This document shows, piece by piece, positions 7,724-16,877 of a stretch of DNA of 64,000 nucleotides; within the stretch, counting starts at the first letter, position 1; every line of letters starts with the position of its first letter. Under the pieces are notes generated by a model. That model saw nothing but the letters and a program-made list of their open reading frames with translations. It did no database searches and was not told the DNA's origin. The translations under genes and the position numbers were made by a program. This stretch comes from JAAYDS01 sp012729155 (lineage in GTDB: Bacteria; Chloroflexota; Anaerolineae; UBA1429). The stretch is from NCBI GenBank assembly GCA_036774405.1, contig DAIPBO010000005.1, positions 62,001 through 126,000 on the forward strand, written 5' to 3'.

Positions 7724-8584
7724 ATGCTACCTGGCGTGCGGTTCAAAGCTTACCTGGCTGGGGCATTACTTCTGACGGTTGGCATGGTACTCGGCGGCTG
7801 TGCATTCAGGGGGGCGGTGTTGCTCTCGCCCAGCCCTGTCGTTGTCAAGACTATCGCGACGTCTACACCAGTGCCCCTGCCGACGCCCACGCCAACTGTC
7901 AGCGCAGAGCCATTGCGATCGCCCACGTCAGCTCCCCTGCCTGACGCCACGCCATCGCGTCGGCCCACAATGGAGTCGACGGCTGCTCTCGCTGAGGGTA
8001 GTCTCAAGTTCGGCGAGGTCGTTGGTCCGTCGGCTGAGGCGGGGACTTTGTCCGAGGGCTGGTCTCGCCATACAGATGGAGACAGCCGGCTCAGCTTTGC
8101 CTGTCCAGACGATTGGCGGATCGACAATACCGCCGAATGCTATAGCCCCACCGGCTGTGTCTGGGTCTATCCGTCAGATGCTGCCGGCATCTATCTGCAG
8201 CCGGTGGCCGAGGGGGCGGCAGGCGCACCTGTCGAGGGCCGCAGTCGCTACGGCGAGTTGGCTGCCCTGCTGCTGCACGCATCTGACACGTACCAGGCAG
8301 TTGGAGCAGGGAGCTATGCGTTCCGCTCCGCCTATGTCATCCAAGACGCGACGCGCAAGGCGTATGTCATCGAGTCGGTGCTCAATCAAGACTTTGGCAG
8401 ACCGGGGCCTCTGTTCCTGGCGCTGGACGCCCTGGTGGTGCCGGCGACGGGCAGGGCGGTCTACATGAACTATTACCATGACGGTCTGACGCAGCTGAGC
8501 CCGGCGCAGTACCGCAATCTGGAGCGCTTTATCTGGTCGTTACAGGCGCCAGAGGCTCAGGATGGCGCGCTAGCGCCGTCCTAG
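7724..8584 (+). CDS. Putative lipoprotein of unknown function
   Basis: 286 residues. A lipoprotein signal peptide is visible: basic start, hydrophobic core LAGALLLTVGMV, lipobox LGGC with Cys26. A Pro/Thr/Ser-rich linker (about residues 40-95) separates the membrane anchor from a globular domain of about 180 residues beginning near SEGWSRHTDGDSRLSFACP, which resembles secreted beta-rich domains of the PsbP/LpqN kind. Start ATG 7724 follows GAGGAGGG; an in-frame GTG at 7688 lacks a ribosome site. The function is unknown. Confidence 0.8.
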   Translation: MLPGVRFKAYLAGALLLTVGMVLGGCAFRGAVLLSPSPVVVKTIATSTPVPLPTPTPTVSAEPLRSPTSAPLPDATPSRRPTMESTAALAEGSLKFGEVVGPSAEAGTLSEGWSRHTDGDSRLSFACPDDWRIDNTAECYSPTGCVWVYPSDAAGIYLQPVAEGAAGAPVEGRSRYGELAALLLHASDTYQAVGAGSYAFRSAYVIQDATRKAYVIESVLNQDFGRPGPLFLALDALVVPATGRAVYMNYYHDGLTQLSPAQYRNLERFIWSLQAPEAQDGALAPS

Positions 8585-8638
8585 CAGGGTGACGGCCACC
8601 ATCATTGTGCTGAAAGACAGCCATAGAGGGGTGCTCCC

Positions 8639-9241
8639 ATGCACATCGCCATCGCGGGCAACATCGCCGCCGGCAAGTCGACGCTCACAAGACTGCTCTG
8701 CCAAGAGTTGGGCTGTGAACCGGCCTATGAGCCGGTGGCCGAGAATCCCTTTCTGAGCAGTTTCTACCAGCGCGATGCCCGCTGGTCGTTCCATACGCAG
8801 ACGACGTTTTTGAGCCTGCGCGCAGCACAGCATCTGCAGATTCAGACGCGTGACGACCTCGTCATTCAAGACCGCTCGATCTATGAGGACGCCGAGGTGT
8901 TTGCGTGGGCGCAGCACGAACTGGGCTATATGTCAGCAGACGAGTACGCCACCTATCGCCGTCTGTATGCGGTGCTGGCAGCGCTGCTCGAGCCCCCCAG
9001 CCTGCTGGTGCATCTCTATGCTCCCGTCGAAACCCTGCGTCAGCGTCTGGATAGGCGTGCCCGCGCTATAGAGGCTACCGTCACCGATGCGTATCTGGGG
9101 CAGCTCAATGGGGCGTATCGCCGCTGGGCTGATAGCTTTGGTCTGTGCCCCGTGCTAGAGGTGCGCGCCGACTGCCTGGACATTGACGATCATGCAGCGC
9201 TCGCAGCCCTGGCGGCGCAGATACGCACAGTGGCGTGTTAG
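8639..9241 (+). CDS. Deoxynucleoside kinase
   Basis: Phosphorylates deoxynucleosides in the salvage pathway. 200 residues, as in bacterial deoxyguanosine/deoxyadenosine kinases. The P-loop is GNIAAGKST (residues 7-15); EPVAENPFL and FHTQTTFL form the nucleoside site, QDRSIYEDAEVF is the DRS motif, and the C-terminal RLDRRARAIEA is the lid. The base specificity cannot be read with confidence. ATG 8639 follows GAGGGGTG. It ends against mscL with a GC-rich hairpin between the two stops. Confidence 0.9.
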   Translation: MHIAIAGNIAAGKSTLTRLLCQELGCEPAYEPVAENPFLSSFYQRDARWSFHTQTTFLSLRAAQHLQIQTRDDLVIQDRSIYEDAEVFAWAQHELGYMSADEYATYRRLYAVLAALLEPPSLLVHLYAPVETLRQRLDRRARAIEATVTDAYLGQLNGAYRRWADSFGLCPVLEVRADCLDIDDHAALAALAAQIRTVAC

Positions 9242-9248
9242 CGACAAA

Positions 9249-9278
9249 GAGGGGCAGCGGCCTTGGCCGCTGCCCCTC
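9249..9278. terminator. GC-rich hairpin between convergent dNK and mscL
   Basis: Twelve-bp perfect stem (9249-9260 with 9267-9278) around a 6-base loop, placed between the dNK stop at 9241 and the mscL stop at 9311. No U-tract follows on the plus strand; only TTT is present on the minus side. Probable bidirectional terminator. Confidence 0.65.
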
Positions 9279-9310
9279 GCGCTCTGCGATGGACCCTTTT
9301 CCCAGACCGT

Positions 9311-9766
9311 CTACTCAGCCGGCAGCTGTGAGGTGCAGTGAGGGCACCGTTGTGCCTTGATGGGGATATCGGTCTGGCAGAAAGGACAAACCTTGGTCGT
9401 GGGCGCAGCCGGAGCGGGCGCGGGCTCCTTCTGTAGCTTGTTGGCGCCCTTGATCACAAAGAACAGCACCAACGCCACGATGACAAAAGTGATGATGGCG
9501 TTGATGAACACACCGTAGTTGATGGTGACGGCTCCGGCCTCTTGCGCCAGAGCGACCGTTGCATACGGGCCGGCTGGATCGCCCTGTTTGAGTGTGGCAA
9601 ACAGGTTGGCAAAGTCAACGCGGCCCAGCAAAAGGCCGATGGGCGGCATGATGACATCTTTGACCAGCGAGTTTACGATGGCCGTGAACGAGGTGCCGAG
9701 GATGATGCCCACGGCCAGGTCAATCACATTCCCTTTGAGCGCGAACTTTTTGAACTCTTCCCACAT
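9311..9766 (-). CDS. mscL: Large-conductance mechanosensitive channel with C-terminal zinc ribbon
   Basis: Pentameric emergency release valve for hypo-osmotic shock. 151 residues. MWEEFKKFALKGNVIDLAVGIILG is the conserved N-terminal helix and first half of TM1; the periplasmic loop and TM2 (NAIITFVIVALVLFFVIKGANKL) follow. Beyond TM2 the protein ends in a zinc ribbon with Cys127, 130, 141 and 144 (CPFC and CPHC), in place of the usual short helical bundle. The start is the ATG at 9766 after GGAG; the frame is open further upstream but those residues are not family-like. Confidence 0.93.
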   Translation of the reverse strand: MWEEFKKFALKGNVIDLAVGIILGTSFTAIVNSLVKDVIMPPIGLLLGRVDFANLFATLKQGDPAGPYATVALAQEAGAVTINYGVFINAIITFVIVALVLFFVIKGANKLQKEPAPAPAAPTTKVCPFCQTDIPIKAQRCPHCTSQLPAE

Positions 9767-9846
9767 CTTTTTGCTCCTCTCCACCGTGCTCTCCCCCCCC
9801 AACGATTCGTCCAGACAACCCGAGCAGCAGGGTGCTATCAAAGCTG

Positions 9847-9875
9847 AGCATAGTGCAACGGCCTCGCGCCGTCAA
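9847..9875 (-). promoter_or_regulatory. Sigma-70-like promoter of mscL
   Basis: TTGACG-17 bp-TATGCT on the minus strand; predicted transcript start about 75 bp upstream of the mscL ATG. Confidence 0.62.
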
Positions 9876-9910
9876 GGGGCATTTACGCAATGGCTGCGGC
9901 GCTTGGGGCG

Positions 9911-11773
<1,863 letters not shown>

Positions 11774-11845
11774 GGTGTTGCCCCTGGGCTCAAAAACGCC
11801 TCGGCTGGTCGCCGAGGTCGCTCATCTTCGAATGACTAGAGGGAG

Positions 11846-11874
11846 ATTTTAGCGCTGGACTGGCCACTTGTCAA
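11846..11874 (-). promoter_or_regulatory. Strong sigma-70 promoter of typA
   Basis: TTGACA-17 bp-TAAAAT on the minus strand, near consensus. The predicted 5' leader is about 65 bases. Confidence 0.75.
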
Positions 11875-11896
11875 GCGGTGGGGGTAGGTACAGCTA

Positions 11897-11925
11897 TTGT
11901 TGCACGGCAGGCCGTATGGTAAAAT
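11897..11925 (+). promoter_or_regulatory. Sigma-70-like promoter of the LuxR-kelch gene
   Basis: TTGTTG-17 bp-TAAAAT, 27 bp before the ATG. Its -35 box lies 22 bp from the -35 box of the divergent typA promoter. Confidence 0.52.
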
Positions 11926-11952
11926 CAAAGCTACGCCAAAGGTGAGGGTTCT

Positions 11953-13266
11953 ATGTCCGACTCGGACCAGGAACTGAGTTCGCGCGAACTCGAGGTGCTG
12001 TCAAGGGTGGTGGCAGGGGCCACCAACCGCCAGGTGGCTGTGGAACTGGGCATTAGCCCCAACACAGTCAAGGTGCACGTCAGCAATATCCTGGCCAAGC
12101 TAGGTGCTCAATCGCGTGCCGAGGCCACGCGCATCGCCCTGGAGAGCGGCCTGGTGGGCGAAAGCACCACAGCCGCACCGGAGCGACAGCTCGCTGCACA
12201 GCCCCCCGACGTGGCCTGGCCGGCGCCCGTTGTGCCGGTGGCAGGGTTGCTGCTAGCCCTGGCTTTGCTGGTTATGGTGCTGTTTGCGTCGCCTGTCTGG
12301 CGCGCTGGCGGGCGCTCGGCTGAGGGAATGCTGCATGACGCTACCGGTCCGTCGAGCCAGGGAGACGATGCCGCTGTGCGATGGGATCGCCTGGTGGACA
12401 TGCCGACGGCTCGCGCCCGGTTTGCTCAGGCGGTGGTCGATGGCGCCATCTATGTGATCGGCGGGCAGACCGCCGAAGGTCCCTCAGCGGCCGTCGAGGT
12501 GTACTATCCTGAGCTCGACTTGTGGGGGCGTGGCGCAGCCAAGCCAACGGCCGTGGCCAATGTCGCAGCAGCAGAGATCGACGGCCTCGTCTTTGTCCCC
12601 GGCGGCCTCTCGGCCTCAGGGAGCGTGGTCGACCTGCTCGAGATCTACAATCCCCAGCTCGATGCCTGGGCGCAGGCCTCGCCGCTGCCCAGGCCGCTAT
12701 GCTCGTATGCAATGGCCGTCTGGGGCCAGGGCCTTTATCTTCTCGGTGGTTGGAATGGCAACGCCTACGTCGACACGGTATTGCACTATGATGCCAGCAC
12801 CGATCGCTGGCAAGAGATGGGCAGACTGACCTCTGCGAGAGGCTTTGCTGCCGCAGCGGCCTCAGACGAGCGGGTCTATCTGGTTGGTGGCTATGATGGC
12901 GATGCAGAACTTGCTACGTGCGAGTCATTCGCGCCGAGCAGCTTGGACCGGGGTGAGATCACCTGGCTGCGGCATGCCGATATGAGCGTTGGGCGTGCAG
13001 GGCATGGGCTGGCCGCCGTCAATGGGAGCCTCTATGCCTGTGGTGGGGGCTGGACAATCCCTTTTGCCACCAACGAGCGATATGACGTTAATCTCGACAC
13101 CTGGGTGTCTTTTGAGAGCCCGGTGACGGGTGAGTGGCGAACATTAGGCCTCACCGTCGTCGACGAGGCGACGGGCATTCTGCTGTACGCCATCGGTGGC
13201 TGGAGCGGCGAGTATCGTAGCAGTGTGCATGCGTATCATGCATTCTATCGCGTCTACCTACCTTAG
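11953..13266 (+). CDS. Membrane-bound LuxR-type regulator with extracytoplasmic kelch propeller
   Basis: 437 residues in three parts. Residues about 7-66 are a LuxR/GerE helix-turn-helix (SSRELEVLSRVVAGATNRQV, then SPNTVKVHVSNILAKL). One transmembrane helix is at about 93-112 (VVPVAGLLLALALLVMVLFA). Residues about 145-437 contain at least five kelch repeats with the paired Gly-Gly (YVIGGQ, FVPGGL, YLLGGW, YLVGGY, YACGGG, YAIGGW). The order suggests a cytoplasmic DNA-binding domain tethered to an outside beta-propeller sensor, so a one-component transmembrane regulator is inferred. OsmC and lipoamide dehydrogenase follow directly, 10 bp downstream. Confidence 0.85.
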   Translation: MSDSDQELSSRELEVLSRVVAGATNRQVAVELGISPNTVKVHVSNILAKLGAQSRAEATRIALESGLVGESTTAAPERQLAAQPPDVAWPAPVVPVAGLLLALALLVMVLFASPVWRAGGRSAEGMLHDATGPSSQGDDAAVRWDRLVDMPTARARFAQAVVDGAIYVIGGQTAEGPSAAVEVYYPELDLWGRGAAKPTAVANVAAAEIDGLVFVPGGLSASGSVVDLLEIYNPQLDAWAQASPLPRPLCSYAMAVWGQGLYLLGGWNGNAYVDTVLHYDASTDRWQEMGRLTSARGFAAAAASDERVYLVGGYDGDAELATCESFAPSSLDRGEITWLRHADMSVGRAGHGLAAVNGSLYACGGGWTIPFATNERYDVNLDTWVSFESPVTGEWRTLGLTVVDEATGILLYAIGGWSGEYRSSVHAYHAFYRVYLP

Positions 13267-13276
13267 GAGTGATTAC

Positions 13277-13711
13277 GTGAAAGACCAAAAGCCCGACGTC
13301 GAAGTCAAGTGGGTCGAGGGGTTGCAGTTTGTGGCACAGGCCAATGATTCGCAGGCAGCGTTCATCATGGATGGCTCGCCCGATCACGGCGGACTCGACA
13401 GCGGTGTGCGGCCCATGGAGGCGCTGTTGCTGAGCCTGGCCGGGTGCTCGGCGATGGATGTCATCTCGGTGATGCAGAAAAAGCGCCAGGATGTGCGCGG
13501 CTTTCGAGTGCTGGTGAGCGGCGAGCGTGCCGAAGAACACCCAAAGCGATGGACCAAGATTCATCTCGAATACGTTTTTACCGGCGTCGGGCTGTCAGGC
13601 GAGGCGGCCGCGCGCGCGATCGAGCTGTCGCAGACCAAGTATTGTGGCGTGACGGCCACCCTTAACGCTGAGATCACCTCATCCTATCGACTCGTCGAGG
13701 TCGCGCCGTGA
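13277..13711 (+). CDS. OsmC/Ohr-family peroxiredoxin-like protein
   Basis: Thiol-dependent peroxidase family that reduces organic hydroperoxides. 144 residues. The two family cysteines are at residue 57 (LSLAGCSAMDV) and 123 (TKYCGVTATL), and VRPMEALLLSLAGC is the OsmC signature. Its GTG start at 13277 follows TAGGAGTG; no ATG fits. The last four bases (GTGA) overlap the start of lipoamide dehydrogenase, implying translational coupling. OsmC/Ohr proteins are known to be reduced by lipoylated proteins and lipoamide dehydrogenase, so the pair may be one system. Confidence 0.9.
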   Translation: MKDQKPDVEVKWVEGLQFVAQANDSQAAFIMDGSPDHGGLDSGVRPMEALLLSLAGCSAMDVISVMQKKRQDVRGFRVLVSGERAEEHPKRWTKIHLEYVFTGVGLSGEAAARAIELSQTKYCGVTATLNAEITSSYRLVEVAP

Positions 13712-15123
13712 CGCGCTATGATGTCGCGGTCATCGGTGCGGGGCCCGGTGGCTATGTAGCGGCGCTTCGTGCCGCGCAGCGAGGCGCCCGTGTGGCGCTG
13801 ATTGAGAAGGAGAGGGTGGGTGGCACCTGCCTCAACCGTGGCTGTATCCCCACCAAGGCGATGGTGCGCGACGCTGAGGTCTATCGCGATGCCGTTTCGG
13901 GGCAATACGCCCTGCGTGTCGATACGCCCATTCAGGTGGACTTTGCCAAACTGATGGCCCGCAAACAGCAGGTGGTCGACTCGCTGGTGGGCGGCATCGA
14001 ACACCTGCTGGCGGCCCGCAAGGTAGATGTGCTGCTTGGCGCTGGCCGGCTGCTCGCTGAGCAGCAGGATGATGGCCGACTGATCGCCATTGACACAGCT
14101 GAGGGCGAGCAGGTGATTATCGCTGGCGCGGTCATTGTGGCGAGCGGCTCGGTGCCTGCCAGTGTGCCCATCGCGGGCGTCGAGTTGCCGGGTGTGCTGA
14201 CATCACGCGAACTGCTCGAGATCGACCATCTCCCAGAGAGCGTGGTGGTTATCGGCGCCAGCACGGTGGGCCTCGAGTTTGCCTGCATTCTGCATACGCT
14301 GGGCTCCCGCGTGACGGTGCTGGGCCGAAAGTCGTTTCTGCGCGATGCTGAACCGCAATTGGCGCGACGCTTTCGCTCTCTGCTCACGCGGCAGGGCATC
14401 GAGGTGCAGGTGGGGCTCGAGTTCAGTTCCATCGAGCGGCTGGAGGACGGCAAACTGCGCGTGCACTATGACCGCCGTGGCGCGCAGCACGCTGATGGAG
14501 AGATCGTGTTGCTCTCGACGGGGAGGACGCCCGTGACAGCGGGGTTGGGCCTCGAGGCAGCGGGGGTGTCGCTCAAAGGGCGGGCGATCGCGGTCGACGA
14601 GCATCTGCAGACGAGTGTATCCGGGGTTTACGCCATCGGCGATTGCATCGGTGGCCATATGTTAGCGCATGTGGCCTCTTACGAGGCAGAAGTGGTGGTG
14701 GATAACATCATGGGCGAACCACGTGTGGCCGACTATCGTGTGGTGCCCAGCTGCATCTTTACCATGCCCGAGATCGCCGGCGTGGGTCTGACTGAAGAGC
14801 AAGCAAAGGAGCGAGGACTCGCTTTTGCCGTGGCGCGCTTCCCATTCATGGTCAATGGCCGCGCTCTGGCGCTGGGTGAGACCGAGGGGCAAGTGCGCAT
14901 CCTCTATGCGTCAGCAGGCGAGGGCAAAGGCGATATTCTGGGGGTGCACATCATGGGGCCGCATGCCAGTGACCTCATCGCCGAGGCTGCCCTGGCCATG
15001 CAGCTCAACGCCAGCGTCGATAAAGTTGCGCGCACCATCCATGCGCACCCCACGGTGCCCGAGGCGCTGATGGAAGCCGCCATGAACGCAGGCATTGGCG
15101 CCATTCACTTTGAGCAACGTTGA
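13708..15123 (+). CDS. lpdA: Dihydrolipoamide dehydrogenase
   Basis: FAD disulfide reductase that reoxidises dihydrolipoamide with NAD+. 471 residues. VIGAGPGGYVAALRAAQ binds FAD; the redox disulfide is Cys41-Cys46 in GGTCLNRGCIPTK; VVVIGASTVGLEFA is the NAD fold; the interface motif HAHPTVPEALMEA holds the catalytic His and Glu. The GTG start overlaps the OsmC stop by 4 bases. No E1, E2 or glycine-cleavage genes are nearby, so its acyl carrier partner must be encoded elsewhere or it serves OsmC. Confidence 0.94.
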   Translation: MTRYDVAVIGAGPGGYVAALRAAQRGARVALIEKERVGGTCLNRGCIPTKAMVRDAEVYRDAVSGQYALRVDTPIQVDFAKLMARKQQVVDSLVGGIEHLLAARKVDVLLGAGRLLAEQQDDGRLIAIDTAEGEQVIIAGAVIVASGSVPASVPIAGVELPGVLTSRELLEIDHLPESVVVIGASTVGLEFACILHTLGSRVTVLGRKSFLRDAEPQLARRFRSLLTRQGIEVQVGLEFSSIERLEDGKLRVHYDRRGAQHADGEIVLLSTGRTPVTAGLGLEAAGVSLKGRAIAVDEHLQTSVSGVYAIGDCIGGHMLAHVASYEAEVVVDNIMGEPRVADYRVVPSCIFTMPEIAGVGLTEEQAKERGLAFAVARFPFMVNGRALALGETEGQVRILYASAGEGKGDILGVHIMGPHASDLIAEAALAMQLNASVDKVARTIHAHPTVPEALMEAAMNAGIGAIHFEQR

Positions 15124-15162
15124 TAGACAGGCCAAGCCAGGCTAGGGGCACAGGGATCCAAC

Positions 15163-15444
15163 ATGATTGTGGGCGTGCTGACGGTCGACCTGCAGGTGCC
15201 CGCCTCACGGTCACTCAAGGATAAGCGACAGGTGGTGCGGTCGCTGGCGGCGCGATTGCGTAACAACTATAACATTGCCGTCGCCGAGGTAGACCACCTC
15301 GATAGCTGGCAACTGGTAACGCTGGGCATTGCCGCCGTGTCAGGCGATCTAGCCCATGTGCAAGGTCTGCTGCAACATGTGGTAGACTATATTGGGCGCG
15401 AGCACAGCACAGTGCTACTGGATTATGGCACCGAGTATCTCTAG
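15163..15444 (+). CDS. DUF503 family protein
   Basis: 93 residues, full length for the YlxP-like DUF503 family. The N-terminal strand MIVGVLTVDLQVP, SRSLKDKRQVVRSLAARLRN and the middle VAEVDHLDSWQLVTLGIAAVS are the conserved blocks. In many bacteria this gene sits near infB/rbfA/truB, but here it sits alone between lpd and two small membrane protein genes. The role is unknown; an RNA- or ribosome-related job is only suspected from other genomes. Confidence 0.88.
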   Translation: MIVGVLTVDLQVPASRSLKDKRQVVRSLAARLRNNYNIAVAEVDHLDSWQLVTLGIAAVSGDLAHVQGLLQHVVDYIGREHSTVLLDYGTEYL

Positions 15445-15455
15445 GAGGAGCGGGC

Positions 15456-15746
15456 ATGGCAGAGGCGATGAGCACCGCGCGCGACTGGGCTCTCATCTTG
15501 CTGGCCTTGCAGGGGCTGGTTCTCTCGCTGCTGCCGCTCTTCCTTAGCTTCAAAGCCGTCCAGGGGCTGCGTAGCGTCAAGCCCAAAGCGCGCCCGTTTC
15601 TGCGGCACGTTCGCGCCGTTGAGAATACCGGGTTAAGGGCGATCGACCAGGTCGGCACGGTCGTAGCGAGGCCCTTTGTGGGGCTAAAGGCGGCCGTAGA
15701 AGGTTGGCGTGCCTTTTGGGGCGCCTACCGTCGACGTGCACACTAG
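15456..15746 (+). CDS. Small membrane protein, unassigned
   Basis: 96 residues. One hydrophobic helix at about residues 11-32 (ALILLALQGLVLSLLPLFLS) is followed by a strongly basic amphipathic region (RSVKPKARPFLRHVR). ATG 15456 follows AGGAGCGGGC, 11 bp after DUF503. I recognise no family. Cotranscription with the next tiny membrane gene is likely (9 bp gap). Confidence 0.72.
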   Translation: MAEAMSTARDWALILLALQGLVLSLLPLFLSFKAVQGLRSVKPKARPFLRHVRAVENTGLRAIDQVGTVVARPFVGLKAAVEGWRAFWGAYRRRAH

Positions 15747-15755
15747 GAGCTAGCC

Positions 15756-15944
15756 ATGCGTCGACAGCAAAAGATCATCATCCTGGGTGGGATTGTGGGG
15801 GTGGTGCTGGGGATCATCCTTGGCGTGGTGGTGGCCAGGCGCTACACCCGCGAAGAAGGCGCTGTGGGGCGAACCGACGGCAAAAAGCTGCTCAAGGTGG
15901 GCATGTCGTTGCTTGGACTCGTGCGTCTCATCCAGGAGCTCTAG
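15756..15944 (+). CDS. Tiny single-pass membrane protein, unassigned
   Basis: 62 residues with a basic start (MRRQQK), one transmembrane helix (IIILGGIVGVVLGIILGVVV) and a short charged tail. ATG 15756 follows AGGAGC. Its glycine-rich helix and position suggest it works together with the preceding 96-residue membrane protein. No family recognised. Confidence 0.68.
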   Translation: MRRQQKIIILGGIVGVVLGIILGVVVARRYTREEGAVGRTDGKKLLKVGMSLLGLVRLIQEL

Positions 15945-16025
15945 ACGTCGTCATCTCGGCTGGCGCCGTTGAGTGGCGTCGATAGGCCGATTGCGCCGAG
16001 CGTTCATTCAAGTCGGAGGAAGACA

Positions 16026-16877
16026 GTGTATCAGATCATCGCCAAAGAGACCCTGACGCCGGTGACCAAGATGTTCGTGATCTCGGCGCCAGAGGTAGCT
16101 CAAAAGGCCCAGGCCGGGCAGTTTGTCGTCTTGCGTGTACACGAAAAGGGTGAGCGGGTGCCGCTGACCATCGCAGATTATGATCGAGATGAAGGCACGA
16201 TCACTATCGTTGTACAAGAGATCGGCAAGTCTACGCGCCTGTTAGGCCAACTTGAGCCTGGCGATCGTCTGGCAAGCTTTACTGGCCCGCTGGGGCGGCC
16301 CACCGAGATCGAGAACTATGGCACCGTGGTGCTGGTGGGCGGCGGCCTGGGCATTGCGCCCATCTATCCCATATGTCGCAGCCTGCGCGCTGCGGGCAAT
16401 CACGTCATTGCCATCATTGGGGCGCGCAGCGGCGACCTGCTCTTTTGGGAAGAACGGATGCGCAGTGTGACTGACGAGCTCATCGTCGTCACCGATGATG
16501 GCAGCTATGCGCGCAAGGCCCTGGTGACGGTGCCTCTCAAAGAACTGCTCGAATCGGGGCAGACGATCGACCGGGTTTGGGGCATCGGCCCGGCGATTAT
16601 GATGAAGTTCATTGCGCTGACCTCGCAACCGTTCGGCGTCAAGACCATCGTAAGCCTGAACTCGATCATGGTCGACGGCACTGGCATGTGCGGCGCCTGC
16701 CGCGTGTCGGTGGGTGGGCGAACCTACTTTGCGTGTGTCGATGGCCCCGAATTCGACGGCCATCTGGTAGACTGGGACCTGCTGCTAAGCCGCCAGCGCA
16801 TGTATCGCGACGATGAGGCCATTGCCCTCGAGCGTTTTTCGCAGCCCGAATCGCAATCTAACAGGGAGGCGCGTTAA
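16026..16877 (+). CDS. nfnA: NADH-dependent reduced ferredoxin:NADP+ oxidoreductase, small subunit
   Basis: Small subunit of the electron-bifurcating NfnAB complex (sulfide-dehydrogenase/SudB-like). 283 residues. FAD domain QAGQFVVLRVHEKGERVPLT, NAD domain VVLVGGGLGIAPIYP, and a C-terminal [2Fe-2S] site DGTGMCGACRV and FACVDGPEF. Only three Cys are present at the site, with Asp in the fourth position, as known for NfnA. GTG 16026 follows the strong site GGAGGAAG; residues further upstream are not conserved. Its stop overlaps the nfnB ATG by one base (TAATG). Confidence 0.92.
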   Translation: MYQIIAKETLTPVTKMFVISAPEVAQKAQAGQFVVLRVHEKGERVPLTIADYDRDEGTITIVVQEIGKSTRLLGQLEPGDRLASFTGPLGRPTEIENYGTVVLVGGGLGIAPIYPICRSLRAAGNHVIAIIGARSGDLLFWEERMRSVTDELIVVTDDGSYARKALVTVPLKELLESGQTIDRVWGIGPAIMMKFIALTSQPFGVKTIVSLNSIMVDGTGMCGACRVSVGGRTYFACVDGPEFDGHLVDWDLLLSRQRMYRDDEAIALERFSQPESQSNREAR

